Positions 21,402-31,617 of a DNA stretch of 52,156 nt are shown one piece after another. Position 1 is the stretch's first letter, and every line of letters starts with the position of its first letter. The stretch covers positions 1-52,156 of the forward strand of contig JAAELP010000141.1 of assembly GCA_024226535.1 (NCBI GenBank), written 5' to 3'. Under the pieces are notes generated by a model. The model was not told the origin of the DNA. It searched no databases and saw only the letters and a list, made by a program, of their open reading frames with translations. The DNA comes from Planctomycetota bacterium (GTDB taxonomy: Bacteria > Planctomycetota > Phycisphaerae > Phycisphaerales > SM1A02). The position numbers were made by a program, and so were the translations under genes.

Positions 21402-22043
21402 CTACTCCGCCTTCATGAGCTCTTCGTTCTCGAGCAGGCTCCGGGCCACCTCGATGAGGGGGCGGCGGTTGTTGCGGGCCTGGCGCTGGAGCAGCCGCAT
21501 CGCCTCCGGCTCGGAGATGCCCTTACGGCTGACGAGCACCCACTTCGCCTGCTCGACGATCTTGCGCGCTTCCAAACGCTCCTTGAGCCGGCCGATCTCG
21601 CTGTCCTGGTCCATCGCGTCGAGGAAGCGGCCCCACGCGACGGAGATGCCGACGCGGAGCTGGTCCTGGGTCACCGGCTTGAGCAGGTACCCGAAGACGC
21701 CGACGCGATTGCCGCACTCGACGTACTCGTTGTCCGAGTACGCGGAGAAGATCACGACCGGAATGCCCAGGCGACGGAAGACGATCTCGGCGACGGCGAG
21801 CCCGTCCTTCTTCGGCATGCGAATGTCGAGCAGGGCGAGGTCGGGACCCTCGGTCCGGCAGAGTTCGATCGCCTCTTCGCCGTCGGCGGCGGGACCGACC
21901 ACCGTGAAACCAAGCTCGCTCAGGCTCGCCGCCATACCGGTGGCGACGAGGTGCTCGTCGTCGGCGACGAGGATCTTCTCCGGCCGCTTCGGGTAGTCCT
22001 CGGCGGGCTTCCCGCTCTCCTGATTCATCGGTTCCGTACTCAT
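21402..22043 (-). CDS. Response regulator with ANTAR RNA-binding output domain
   Basis: The 213-residue product has an N-terminal receiver domain (acidic pair Asp28-Asp29, phospho-acceptor Asp73 in LALLDIRMPKKDG, Lys122 in YLLKPV) and a C-terminal ANTAR domain (RLKERLEARKIVEQAKWVLVSRKGISEPEAMRLLQRQARNNRRPLIEVARSLL). ANTAR domains bind tandem RNA hairpins and prevent termination, so its targets would be mRNA leaders. ATG 22043 follows GAGGG at 6 bases; a second in-frame ATG lies at 22028. It is convergent with the histidine kinase gene at 20403 across the foldback element. Confidence 0.93.
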   Translation of the reverse strand: MSTEPMNQESGKPAEDYPKRPEKILVADDEHLVATGMAASLSELGFTVVGPAADGEEAIELCRTEGPDLALLDIRMPKKDGLAVAEIVFRRLGIPVVIFSAYSDNEYVECGNRVGVFGYLLKPVTQDQLRVGISVAWGRFLDAMDQDSEIGRLKERLEARKIVEQAKWVLVSRKGISEPEAMRLLQRQARNNRRPLIEVARSLLENEELMKAE

Positions 22044-22159
22044 CAGTCGCCCTCGTTGCGCGGCCTCACGGTGCTCTCCCCGTTGCGGCGCCCCCCATGA
22101 GCGTTGACCGGGGAGTGTACCCGATGGGGGTCGGATCCGAGAAGGCAAACCCCGCTCGA

Positions 22160-23314
22160 TCAGTCCAGGAAATCCCGTGCCGCAAGCCGCTCCGGCACGT
22201 AGGTCTCCGTCACGTAGGAGATGTCCTTCGTGATCAGCGACTCCACCTCCATCTTGAAGCCGTTGGCGAGGAGCCGCTTGATCTCCCGCTGCCAGAGCCG
22301 CTTGTCCTTGAACCAGGGGTAGTTCATGATCTGCTTGGCGCGGGTGATGTCACGATCGTTGAGGTCGATCCGCACGTCGTCGGACAAGTCGCAGCGCTCG
22401 TAGTCCTCGGCCCGGATGCCCATGAACTTCGCATCCGGCACGGCCATCCGCTGACTCTCGAAGGCCAGGTTGATCGAGCCCTGCTTGATCACGCTGTAGA
22501 TGTAATGTCCCCAGGGGTCGCAATCGAGCAGGCAGTAGACAGGCAGCTTCAGTTCGTGGTGGAGCCGGTGGAGGAGCCGCCGCACGCCGCGCGGCGGCTG
22601 GCCGGAGCCCTCCGTCAGGATGCAGTTGTGCTCCTCCCAGAACCGATCCTCGTTGAACCGGCTCCAGACCGTGTCCTTCTCGACGTGGAGCACGAAGTCC
22701 GCTTCGCACTCCTTGAACTGGATGACGTCCGGCTCGCAGATGCTCGGGATCGCGTAGCCCCCGGTGCCCATGCGCCGGCAGTCGATCTCGTCGCCGTTGT
22801 CGACGATCGTGATGTTGCCGACCATCGTCCCCCGCTTCTTCGCGAAGACGTGCAGTTCCTCGCGCGCCGAGTCGAGCGCGACCTCGAGGTCCTCGAGAAT
22901 CGTGTCCGACTCGCCTTGGTCGTCGAAGGTCTTCTCCTTCGTGCCCTCGATCGTGTGCAGGCTCATGTAGTACATGCCACGAAGGCTGAGCGTCTTGTCG
23001 GCCCCGACGAGCTCACGACACCCCTTCGCCAGCAACATCGTCTGCATGAACTTCTTCGCCTGCCCGAGGTTGAAGAGGTTCCGGCGCTGGGTGTTGCTTC
23101 CCATCTCGAGCATGCGGCGCTTCTTGTTGAAACGCGTGTTGGTCACGGTGCGCAGGGGGATGTCGACGTGCGGATCGCGGACGGCGAGACTCGACTTGAC
23201 GACGCTGCCGGCCATCGCTTCGATGCCGGCGATCGTCTTCTTGTCCCGGCTCTTCGCGGCGGCGGTCTTGATGCGCGGAGGACGAGGCGTCGTCTTCTTT
23301 TTCTTCTTGGCCAT
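22160..23314 (-). CDS. top6A: DNA topoisomerase VI subunit A
   Basis: The 384-residue product is the DNA-cleaving Spo11-like subunit of a type IIB topoisomerase. The winged-helix part contains the catalytic tyrosine region LSLRGMYYMSLH (Tyr115/Tyr116). The TOPRIM part shows ADFVLHVEKDTVWSRF (acidic residue near 196) and YCLLDCDPWGHYIYSVIKQG (DxD). The lysine-rich N-terminus (MAKKKKKTTPRP) is extra compared with archaeal proteins. It follows top6B by 25 bases in the same direction, so the two form an operon. This enzyme is typical of archaea and plants and sporadic in bacteria; here it lies 2 kb from gyrB. Confidence 0.93.
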   Translation of the reverse strand: MAKKKKKTTPRPPRIKTAAAKSRDKKTIAGIEAMAGSVVKSSLAVRDPHVDIPLRTVTNTRFNKKRRMLEMGSNTQRRNLFNLGQAKKFMQTMLLAKGCRELVGADKTLSLRGMYYMSLHTIEGTKEKTFDDQGESDTILEDLEVALDSAREELHVFAKKRGTMVGNITIVDNGDEIDCRRMGTGGYAIPSICEPDVIQFKECEADFVLHVEKDTVWSRFNEDRFWEEHNCILTEGSGQPPRGVRRLLHRLHHELKLPVYCLLDCDPWGHYIYSVIKQGSINLAFESQRMAVPDAKFMGIRAEDYERCDLSDDVRIDLNDRDITRAKQIMNYPWFKDKRLWQREIKRLLANGFKMEVESLITKDISYVTETYVPERLAARDFLD

Positions 23315-23339
23315 GGCGCTGATTCCGGGAGCGGCGACG

Positions 23340-25193
23340 TCAGGAACGCTTCTTCCTGACCTTCTTCTTGACCTTGCGACGGATCACCTTCTTCTTCTTC
23401 TTCTTCGCGGGGGCGGCGGCCGGCGCCGCGGATTCGAACAGGCTCGCGGCCGGCGGCTCGTCCCCGTCGTCGCTTCGCACCTGCCGCTCCTCGATGATGA
23501 TGACGCCCTCGTCGCGGGCGAGGTTCCCACCGTCGTCGACGACCTTGCCGTCCTCGTCGAGCTCGAGGTCTGCCTCCGCCGTCTTGCGCTGCGCTTGTTG
23601 CAGGAGGGCGTCGTAGATGCGCTTCGCCTCGGTGCCGGTCATCGCCTCGCACGCCGTCGCGATCTCGCCGATGTACCGCTCGAAGACGAGCCGGCGCTCG
23701 GACTCCCGCCGCATGCGCTTCCGCCGCCGCAGGTACGTCCCGAGCTTGCGCCCACACTCCTGCAACGCGAGCCGCATCTCCTTGCGGATCTCGTCGTAGT
23801 CGGCGATCGCCTCCTTGGACTCGCTCGTGAACGGCACCCACACGCTCGCCATGTGGATCAGCACCACGAGGGGTCCTGTCGGCAGGCCGCCCCGCGGCTG
23901 CGTGAGGCTGTAGTTCCGCCAGCTCGTCTCGACCACGGATTTGAACGCGGCGCACGCCGACTGCTGGTAGAGCAGCGGCACGCGGTTCGCGAACCGGAGG
24001 ATGCGCGCCTGCTCGTCGCCCGCGAGCGCGCCGCCGTAGCCGATCGCGACCTCGATCTGGAACGGGTTGCCGCGGTAGACCGCCGGTGGTCGCGTCGCCG
24101 CGGAGAAGAACTCCGCCTTGACCTCCTTGAGCAGGCCGGCGAGCAACGCGCGGGAGCCGATCGGGACGAGGCAGTCGGTCGGCGGCGCCGTGATGCGCAC
24201 TTCCTGGATCGCACCGTAGAGCTTCTCGGCCTCCTTGTGCCCCACGCCCTTGAGCCACGTGCGAGCGGTGAGCCCCGCCTTCTCGGCGATCTCCTTCGCC
24301 TTGCCGGGCCCGACGCGGCAGAAGTCCTGACGCAGGAACCCGCCGAGCTGGCGCTCCCCGGAGCGTTCGAGCATCTGGATCAGGGTGCCCAGCTCGATGC
24401 CCTTGGGATGGGGCTTGATCTCCTTCGGATCCTCCGGCAGCTCATCGACAGCGCGGGGAAACTCGATCGTCTCGTTCGTCGGGGTGATGTACACGAAGCG
24501 CGCGTGCGGGTTGGCGATCGCCGTCTGCTCGAGGTACTCGTCCACGGACTGTCGACCGCGCAGGTACCGTCCTTCCAGCTCGATCTGCACCTGGGTGCCA
24601 TGGCCCTGCGAGAAGAGCGTGTCGTCCTCGGGATGCTCGGTGTCGCTGACGATCTCCGGGCGGTTCTTCGTCGTGTCGATCTTCAGCTCGATCTCGTGCG
24701 CGGGCTTGCGCTTGCCCGTCTTGGAGATGATGAGCACCGGCTTGCCCGTCGTCATGAGCCCGTACATGCCCGCGGCGCTGATGCCGATCCCCTGCTGGCC
24801 GCGGCTCATCTTCAGGCGGTGGAACTTCGAGCCGTAGAGCAGCTTGCCGAAGATGTTCTCGATCTGCTTCTTGACGATCCCCGGCCCGTTGTCGCGGATC
24901 AAGATCTTGAACCGCGTCTCGCTGATCTGGAGCACGTGCACGTGGATGTCGGGAAGGATCCCCGCTTCCTCGCAGGCGTCGAGAGCGTTGTCCACCGCCT
25001 CCTTGACCGTGGTGAGCATCGCCTTGCGCGGGTTGTCGAACCCGAGCAGGTGCCGGTTCTTGGCAAAGAACTCGCTGACGGAAATGTCGCGCTGACCCTC
25101 CGCCATCGACTCGGCGGTGGCGCGCCGGGTGCTCTTCTTCTTCCGTGTCGGCGTGTCGGTCATGTCCCTGGGCGCGGTGGCGAGAACGGTCAT
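23340..25193 (-). CDS. top6B: DNA topoisomerase VI subunit B
   Basis: The 617-residue product is the ATPase subunit partnering Top6A. The GHKL motifs are LTTVKEAVDNALDACEEAG, IRDNGPGI and GQQGIGISAAGMYGLMTTGKP. The helix-two-turn-helix region (GFLRQDFCRVGPGKAKEIAEKAGL) and the transducer (RGNPFQIEVAIGYGG, RFANRVPLLYQQSACA) follow. A charged C-terminal tail after about residue 520 ends in runs of lysine, unlike archaeal versions, and may bind DNA. I chose the ATG at 25193 (MTVLATAP); ATG 25163 (MTDTPTRKKK) is the alternative. A TATCGT box at 25220-25225 on the minus strand could drive the top6BA operon. Confidence 0.93.
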   Translation of the reverse strand: MTVLATAPRDMTDTPTRKKKSTRRATAESMAEGQRDISVSEFFAKNRHLLGFDNPRKAMLTTVKEAVDNALDACEEAGILPDIHVHVLQISETRFKILIRDNGPGIVKKQIENIFGKLLYGSKFHRLKMSRGQQGIGISAAGMYGLMTTGKPVLIISKTGKRKPAHEIELKIDTTKNRPEIVSDTEHPEDDTLFSQGHGTQVQIELEGRYLRGRQSVDEYLEQTAIANPHARFVYITPTNETIEFPRAVDELPEDPKEIKPHPKGIELGTLIQMLERSGERQLGGFLRQDFCRVGPGKAKEIAEKAGLTARTWLKGVGHKEAEKLYGAIQEVRITAPPTDCLVPIGSRALLAGLLKEVKAEFFSAATRPPAVYRGNPFQIEVAIGYGGALAGDEQARILRFANRVPLLYQQSACAAFKSVVETSWRNYSLTQPRGGLPTGPLVVLIHMASVWVPFTSESKEAIADYDEIRKEMRLALQECGRKLGTYLRRRKRMRRESERRLVFERYIGEIATACEAMTGTEAKRIYDALLQQAQRKTAEADLELDEDGKVVDDGGNLARDEGVIIIEERQVRSDDGDEPPAASLFESAAPAAAPAKKKKKKVIRRKVKKKVRKKRS

Positions 25194-25219
25194 ACGGCGA
25201 TCATCCTGACAAGGGGTCC

Positions 25220-25225
25220 ACGATA
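25220..25225 (-). promoter_or_regulatory. -10-like TATCGT for top6BA
   Basis: TATCGT on the minus strand lies about 27 bases before the top6B ATG. The same hexamer serves the divergent gene at 25296-25301. Confidence 0.4.
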
Positions 25226-25295
25226 CACGATCGGCCGACGCCGGTCCGAGGCTGGAAAGCCGGCGCCGCGTTTTCCCTGCTCCACGGCCGGCGCG

Positions 25296-25301
25296 TATCG
25301 T
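25296..25301 (+). promoter_or_regulatory. -10-like TATCGT; implies leaderless start of the TIGR02757 gene
   Basis: TATCGT ends 7 bases before the ATG at 25309, with no ribosome-binding site between. This favours ATG 25309 over the GTG at 25300, which overlaps the box. Confidence 0.5.
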
Positions 25302-25308
25302 GATCGCG

Positions 25309-26112
25309 ATGCCGTCCACGACGAAGCGCACGGGAGAGCCCACGAACCCGCCCCTCGGCCGCGCCGAGCGGCGCTGGCTCGAGGGCATGCACCGCCGCTA
25401 TCACCACCGCCATTTCGTGGAGCCGGACCCGCTCCAGTTCCTCTTCCGCTACGCGGACCTGCGCGACCGTGAGGTCGCCGCCGTCGTCGCCTCGGCGCTC
25501 GCGTACGGCAACGTGAAGGCGATGCTCCCGGCCATCGCGCGCGTGCTCGACGGTCTCGGCCCCGCCCCCGCCCGGCGCCTGCGGGACTCGTCGCCGCGCG
25601 AGATCGAGCGCCGCCTGGGCGACTTCCGGTACCGCTTCACGACCGGCGCGCAGCTCGCCGGCCTGCTCGAAGCCGTCGGCGCGATCCAGCGCGAGGCGGG
25701 CACGCTCGACGAGCGCTTCGCGCTCCACGTACGCTCGACCGACGAGACGGTGATCGAGGCGCTCGGTCGCTTCGTGGACGACCTCGCCGCATGCGCCCCC
25801 TGCTCCCTTCGCCACCTCGTGCCACATCCGGCGGCCGGCAGCGCGTGCAAGCGCATGCTCCTGATGCTCCGGTGGCTGGTCCGATCCGACGACGTCGATC
25901 CGGGCGGATGGCGCTCCGCACGTCCCGACCAGCTCGTGATGCCCCTGGACACCCACGTCCATCGCACCGCGCGCCGGCGGGGGTGGACGACCCGGGCCTC
26001 GGCGGACCTGCGAACGGCGCTCGCGGTGACGGCGGTGCTGCGGCGGCTTCGGCCCGAGGACCCCCTTCGCTACGACTTCGCGATCACGCGGCCGGGCATC
26101 CGCGGTTCTTAA
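25309..26112 (+). CDS. TIGR02757/DUF2400 family protein
   Basis: The 267-residue product fits the TIGR02757 family of unknown function, which resembles helix-hairpin-helix DNA glycosylases in its helical layout. Recognisable parts are HHRHFVEPDPLQFLFRYADLRDREVAAVVASALAYGNVKAMLPAIARVLDGLG, YRFTTGAQLAGLLEAV, ACKRMLLMLRWLVRSDDVDPGGW, DQLVMPLDTHVHRTARRRG and the C-terminal PEDPLRYDFAITRPGI. The conserved LDTHVH block is intact. The start is set by the -10-like hexamer 7 bases upstream. It is divergent from the topoisomerase VI operon. Confidence 0.85.
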   Translation: MPSTTKRTGEPTNPPLGRAERRWLEGMHRRYHHRHFVEPDPLQFLFRYADLRDREVAAVVASALAYGNVKAMLPAIARVLDGLGPAPARRLRDSSPREIERRLGDFRYRFTTGAQLAGLLEAVGAIQREAGTLDERFALHVRSTDETVIEALGRFVDDLAACAPCSLRHLVPHPAAGSACKRMLLMLRWLVRSDDVDPGGWRSARPDQLVMPLDTHVHRTARRRGWTTRASADLRTALAVTAVLRRLRPEDPLRYDFAITRPGIRGS

Positions 26113-26197
26113 CGAAACATGAACCCTCACCGGGGGCCATGGGGGAGGCCGTGTGGCCTAAACTGAACGGCCCGCGCGCGATGAAAGGAGCCCCGGG

Positions 26198-27187
26198 TTG
26201 GTCCGCAAACCCCCACGCTACTGGATCTGCGACGTCGACCCGGCGGCACCTCTGCCCGAGGCCGCCACGGCGATCGTCGCCCACCGCCTGACCCGCGTCC
26301 CCGAGATGATCTCGGCGATCGAGGATTCGGAGCTGGTGAGCCCCGTGCACGTCCATCAGCTCCGGGTGTCCACGCGGCGCGCCGACGCGGCGCTTCGCGC
26401 GTTCCGACCCTGCTTCGGGGCCAAGCACTGGAAGCGTGTGCGCAAGCGCCTGCGACGGCTTCGCGATGCCGCCGCGGACACCCGGACCGTGGACGTGCAT
26501 TGCGAGACGCTGAAGAGCGAACGCAAGGCGGCGGCGGATCCGGACCGGGAGACGCTGGCTGTCGTTCTCCGCGCCACGCACGAGGCGCGTCCCCCCGCCC
26601 TGGAGTTGCTCGAGGCCGCCGTCGCGCGCGACACCGCGCGCAAGGTGGAACGATCCACGCGCAAGCTGCTCAAGTCGGTGCGCACGCCCGCGGAGGGCAC
26701 GTACGACGATCCCGGTCGCCTGCTCGTGCTCCGCGACCTTGCCGAGAACCGGCTCCGCAGGCACGTGCACGAGCTGACCTCGGTCGCCGGCGAGACGCTC
26801 GACTGGAAGGGGCTGCATCTGCTGCGGCTCGCCGCCAAGCGGCTGCGGTACTCGATGGAGCTGTTCGCGTCGCCCCTCGAGGATCCGTCGCTCCTGGATC
26901 TCTACGACACGGTGACCGAGATGCAGTCGGCCCTCGGTCGGATCAACGATGCTCACGAGCTTGCGCTTCGAGTGGAACGGGTGGCAGCCGACGAGCGGCG
27001 CTCGATGCGCGATCGGCTGCTCCATCTCGCCGAGACGTATCGCACCCGGCGCGAGAAGCTCCACGCCGAGTTCCTCGCGTGGTGGGACGCCGACGCCGCG
27101 CGGGGCGCGATCGAGGCGATCGATCGCCGCGTCGACAACCCATCGGACCCGCTGGGAGCCGGCGTCGACCGGGTGCCCAGCGCCTGA
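26198..27187 (+). CDS. CHAD-domain protein
   Basis: The 329-residue product is a CHAD domain (conserved histidine alpha-helical domain), a helical bundle known to bind inorganic polyphosphate. The signature VHVHQLRVSTRRADAALRAFRPCFG, with its conserved His and Arg/Lys, lies near residue 50. The second repeat shows HLLRLAAKRLRYSMELF and a C-terminal LGRINDAHELALRVERVAADERR. It starts with TTG at 26198, well supported by AAAGGAG 9 bases upstream; the ATG at 26181 is out of frame. A TAAACT hexamer at about 26160 could be the -10. The next gene, a polyphosphatase-type Ppx/GppA protein, is 39 bases downstream, which fits a shared role in polyphosphate handling. Confidence 0.88.
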   Translation: MVRKPPRYWICDVDPAAPLPEAATAIVAHRLTRVPEMISAIEDSELVSPVHVHQLRVSTRRADAALRAFRPCFGAKHWKRVRKRLRRLRDAAADTRTVDVHCETLKSERKAAADPDRETLAVVLRATHEARPPALELLEAAVARDTARKVERSTRKLLKSVRTPAEGTYDDPGRLLVLRDLAENRLRRHVHELTSVAGETLDWKGLHLLRLAAKRLRYSMELFASPLEDPSLLDLYDTVTEMQSALGRINDAHELALRVERVAADERRSMRDRLLHLAETYRTRREKLHAEFLAWWDADAARGAIEAIDRRVDNPSDPLGAGVDRVPSA

Positions 27188-27204
27188 CGGGCGCGGGGCC
27201 GCAG

Positions 27205-27210
27205 TATGAT
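27205..27210 (+). promoter_or_regulatory. -10-like TATGAT before ppx/gppA
   Basis: TATGAT would start transcription near 27217, 10 bases before the GTG at 27227. The two ATGs overlapping the box (27206, 27209) would not be in the mRNA. Confidence 0.4.
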
Positions 27211-27226
27211 GCCTCCGAGAGGACGC

Positions 27227-28917
27227 GTGACCGAGTTGCCCAGCCAATCCGGCGCCGGGATCGCCGCCACGCCCGAGCCGTGCCGCGTGGCCACGATCGA
27301 CGTGGGAACCAACAGCGTTCGGCTGCTCGTCGTGTCGGCGGGTCCCGACGGCCGCTACCGGCTCCTCGATGACGAGAAGGTCGTGGCCCGGATCGGCCGC
27401 GGCATGGGCCGCTCGGCGAGGCTCGCCGACGACGCGATGGAGGAGACGGCGCGGGTCATCTCGCACATGAAGGCGATCGCCGAGGGCTACGACGCGCAGG
27501 TGATCCGCGCGGTGGCGACCTCGGCCGTCCGCGAGGCCGCGAACCGGGAGGACTTTCTCGAGATGGTCCGGCGCGGCGCCGGCATCGAGATCGAGGTGAT
27601 CAGCGGAGAGGAGGAGGCCCGGCTCGCGTGGATCAGCGTGAACCACGCGTTCGACCTGCGCTCGCGCGAGGTCGCGGTCATCGACATCGGGGGCGGGAGC
27701 ACCGAGATCGTGCTCAGCGCCGGCGGCGTCATCGAGCAGATCGACTCGCTGCCGGTCGGCGCGGTCCGGATCACCGAGGCCGTCGAGGATGGGTTGTCGC
27801 CCCAGCCTCGCCTCAAGCGCATGCGCAAGCTCGTCCGAAACGAATTGAAGGCGAAGACGCGCAAGCCCGCCACCGCGCCGGACCTCGTCATCGGGACCGG
27901 CGGTACGTTCACCTCGCTCGCGTACATCGACATGCTCGGAGACCCGGACATCCACGGCGACGTACCGGGCGTGCGGGGACACGAGATCACGCTGCCGAAG
28001 CTGCGCCGCCATCTCGAGCGGGTCAACGCAATGACGCCCCAGCAGCGGGCGGCCGTGCCCGGGCTCAGCGCCGACCGCGCCGACATCATCGTGGCCGGCC
28101 TGACGATCGCCGAGCAGGCGATGATGCGGCTCGGTGCGAGCCTGCTCCAGGTCCACGATCGCGGCATCCGCGACGGTCTGCTCCTGCGCATCATCGGGGA
28201 GCTGTTTCCGCAGACCGCCGACGAGATCACGTCGCGACCTCCGGACCGACAGGACGCGGTGCGCTTGTTCGCGATCAAGTGCCAGTACGAGCGCGCCCAC
28301 AGCGAGCACGTCACGAGCCTCGCGCTCCAGATCTTCGACCAGCTCGTGGAGCGTCTGCCTGACCTTCCCGAGAACGTGCGGAGCGACCAGGCCCGCCAGC
28401 TCCTCGAGGCGGCGGCGATCCTGCACGACATCGGCTACTACATCAACTACACGCGTCACCACAAGCACAGCTACCACCTGGTCATGCACAGCGAGCTGGT
28501 GGGCTTCAGCCACCGCGAGCTGGAGGTGATCGCGAACGTCGGACGGTACCACCGCCGCGCCCATCCGAAGAAATCCCACCCGGGGTTCCAGCGTCTGTCG
28601 ACCGCGGACCAACGCCTGGTCCGGCACCTCGCCGCGATCCTGCGAATCGCCGACGGACTCGACCGAAGCCACGCGGGCAACGTGCGGCGTGTTCGCGTCG
28701 AGGTCGATCGCCGCACGGCGTGGTTCCTCGTCGAGGCCGACCGGAAGCCGGACGTGGACCTCTGGGGCGCCGCCCGCAAGAGCCAGCTCTTCGCACGGGT
28801 GTTCGGGATGGAGCCGCGGTTCGAGCCGGCGGAGGGCGCGGACGCGGACGCGGACACGGGCACGGACGCGAACACGGGGATGGACGCGGACGCGGACGCC
28901 GACACGGACGCAGCCTC

Positions 28918-28921
<4 letters not shown>
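27227..28921 (+). CDS. ppx: Ppx/GppA phosphatase with C-terminal HD domain
   Basis: The 564-residue product combines an ASKHA-fold exopolyphosphatase/guanosine pentaphosphatase (IDVGTNSVRLLVVSAG; VISGEEEARLAW; AVIDIGGGSTEIVLS; LVIGTGGTFTSLAYI) with an HD-type domain (AAAILHDIGYYINYTRHHKHSYHLVMHSELVGFSHRELEVIANVGRYHRR). It would hydrolyse polyphosphate or pppGpp. GTG 27227 is preceded by AGAGG; upstream ATGs at 27206 and 27209 overlap a -10-like box, so they are less likely. The last 25 or so residues are a DADADTGTDANTG tail encoded by the GGACGC hexamer repeat, clearly an added low-complexity end. The stop overlaps the next ATG (ATGA). Confidence 0.9.
28837..28912 (+). repeat. GGACGC/GGACAC hexamer repeat inside the 3' end of ppx
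   Basis: Roughly 12 degenerate hexamers (GGACGC, GGACAC, GGGCAC, GAACAC) in coding frame translate to alternating Asp-Ala and Asp-Thr/Gly. The tract ends 6 bases before the ATGA junction with the next gene. Confidence 0.85.
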
Positions 28922-29802
<881 letters not shown>

Positions 29803-29840
29803 AGTTGTCCCGGCGACCAGTCGCCGGCGAAGGAGCCCCC

Positions 29841-30299
29841 ATGTCCGTCCCGATGGAACTCTCCAGGATCTTCATCCGCGAGATGTCGGATATGCAGATC
29901 ATCGAGCTGAGCGAAATCGGCGGCGAACGCACGTTCCCCATCGTGATCGGGCTCAACGAGGCGTTCGCGATCGAGCGACGACTCAAGGGAGTGGAGATCC
30001 GCCGACCACAGACGCACGACCTGCTCGCGTCCGTGATCCGGCACCTCGACGGCGAGCTGAAGGAGATCATCATCAACGATCTCGTCGATGGCACGTTCTA
30101 CGCGCGGCTCATCGTCGAGAAGGACGGGAAGGTGATCGAGATCGACTCGCGCCCGTCGGACGCCATCGCGCTCGGCGTGGCCGAGGACGTGCCGATCCAC
30201 GTCGCCGAGCACGTGCTCGCCCAGACGCAGACCGACGATGACCTGCTCGAGGGGGACGAGCTGGACGACGACGAGGACTTCGACCTCGAGTGGGATTGA
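29841..30299 (+). CDS. Bifunctional nuclease-domain (DUF151) protein
   Basis: The 152-residue product carries the DUF151/BFN domain over most of its length (MELSRIFIREMSDMQIIELSEIGGERTFPIVIGLNEAFAIERRLKGVEIRRPQTHDLLASVI; VDGTFYARLIVEKDGKVIEIDSRPSDAIALGVAEDVPIHVAEHVL). Plant and bacterial members have reported DNase/RNase activity. The C-terminus is strongly acidic (DDDLLEGDELDDDEDFDLEWD). An excellent ribosome-binding site GAAGGAG lies 6 bases before the ATG. It lies 38 bases after the dehydrogenase gene and may be in the same transcript. Confidence 0.9.
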   Translation: MSVPMELSRIFIREMSDMQIIELSEIGGERTFPIVIGLNEAFAIERRLKGVEIRRPQTHDLLASVIRHLDGELKEIIINDLVDGTFYARLIVEKDGKVIEIDSRPSDAIALGVAEDVPIHVAEHVLAQTQTDDDLLEGDELDDDEDFDLEWD

Positions 30300-30339
30300 C
30301 CCGCGCGACCCTTCTCGGGAGCGCGGGGTGGGGGACCCC

Positions 30340-31599
30340 ATGACCGGGACCATGCAGATCGCCGATCCGCTTCCACAGCGATACCTCACGCCCGATGACG
30401 GGGTCGGGGGGCGCATCAAGGAGCGCCCGGAGGACTTCGTCGTCGAGGAGATCCCGCTGTACGAACCGAGCGGCAGCGGCGAGCACCTCTACCTGCGTGT
30501 CCGCAAGCGCGGCGTCGCGCACGCGGAGCTGATGGGCTGCCTGCGCCGTACCTTCGGCGTCGGCGAGCGCGCGATCGGCTACGCGGGGATGAAGGACAAG
30601 CAGGCGGTCACGAACCAGACCGTCTCGATCCACCTGCTCGAGGATCCGCCCGACGTCGATCTCGGGCACGACCGCATCGACGTGCTGTGGGCGGAGCGTC
30701 ACCGCAACCGGATCAAGCGCGGACACCTGCGCGGCAACCGCTTCTCGATCCGCATCCGGGACGTCGACCCCGTGCGCACGGTCGCCGCTAACCGGACGCT
30801 CACCCGCCTCGCGGAGATCGGGGCGCCCGCGTACTTCGGTTCCCAGCGCTTCGGCTACCGTCGCAACAACCACCGGATCGGGCGCCTGCTCCTGATGGAT
30901 GACTGGTCCGGCGCGCTCGATGAACTGCTCGGTACGGGCGGTTCTCCGTTTCCCGACTACCAGCGCGAGCGTCGCGAGCTGTACGACGCGGGGTGCTTCA
31001 CGGAGGCCGCCGAGGCGTGGACCACGGCCGACCGCTCGGAGCTGATCGCCTGTCGCACCCTTGCCCGTGGCGACGCCCCGTCCCAGGCGATCCGAACGAT
31101 CGGCCGCACCATGCTCGTGTTCTGGACGAGTTCGCTGGCCTCGGCCGTGTTCAACCGTCTGCTCGACCAGCGTATCGAGGACGGAACCGTCGACCACCTC
31201 GAGCCCGGCGACCTGGCGTTCAAGCACGACAGCCGCGCCGCGTTCGCGGTCACGCCCGAGGAGCTGACCGGAGACGACCTCTCCCGGCGCCTCGCCGCGA
31301 TGGAGATCTCACCATCGGGGCCGCTCTGGGGCGACAAGATCCTGCGCGCCGCGGGCGCCGTCGGCGAACGAGAGGAAGTCGGTCTCGCGGCCGCCGGCCT
31401 GACGGACGACCTGTTCGCCAGCGCCCGCTACCGACCCGATGGAGCGCGTCGCCCCTTCCGCACGCCGGTCACCAATCCCGAGATCGAGGGCGGCTTCGAC
31501 GAGCACGGACCCTACATCCGCGTCGCCTTCGACCTGCCCCGCGGGATGTACGCGACGGTGGCGCTGCGGGAGATCATGAAGGCAGACGAGGACGCGTAG
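30340..31599 (+). CDS. truD: tRNA pseudouridine(13) synthase
   Basis: The 419-residue product isomerises U13 of tRNA to pseudouridine. The TruD signatures are IKERPEDFVVEEIPLYEPSGSGEHLYLRVRKRG, the catalytic GYAGMKDKQAVTNQ with Asp86, NRFSIRIRDV, and the family block NYFGxQRFG as AYFGSQRFGYRRNNHRIG. The C-terminal part contains the insertion domain (NRLLDQRIEDGTVDHLEPGDLAFKH) and ends with FDLPRGMYATVALREIMK, all typical. ATG 30340 was chosen after a G-rich stretch; ATG 30352 is possible. It follows the BFN gene by 40 bases. Confidence 0.94.
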   Translation: MTGTMQIADPLPQRYLTPDDGVGGRIKERPEDFVVEEIPLYEPSGSGEHLYLRVRKRGVAHAELMGCLRRTFGVGERAIGYAGMKDKQAVTNQTVSIHLLEDPPDVDLGHDRIDVLWAERHRNRIKRGHLRGNRFSIRIRDVDPVRTVAANRTLTRLAEIGAPAYFGSQRFGYRRNNHRIGRLLLMDDWSGALDELLGTGGSPFPDYQRERRELYDAGCFTEAAEAWTTADRSELIACRTLARGDAPSQAIRTIGRTMLVFWTSSLASAVFNRLLDQRIEDGTVDHLEPGDLAFKHDSRAAFAVTPEELTGDDLSRRLAAMEISPSGPLWGDKILRAAGAVGEREEVGLAAAGLTDDLFASARYRPDGARRPFRTPVTNPEIEGGFDEHGPYIRVAFDLPRGMYATVALREIMKADEDA

Positions 31600-31617
31600 C
31601 GCGCGGACGCACAAGGA

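Noticed and set aside
27206..27226. ATG start codons for ppx at 27206 and 27209
   Set aside because: Both overlap a TATGAT -10-like box and have no ribosome-binding site; GTG 27227 has AGAGG.
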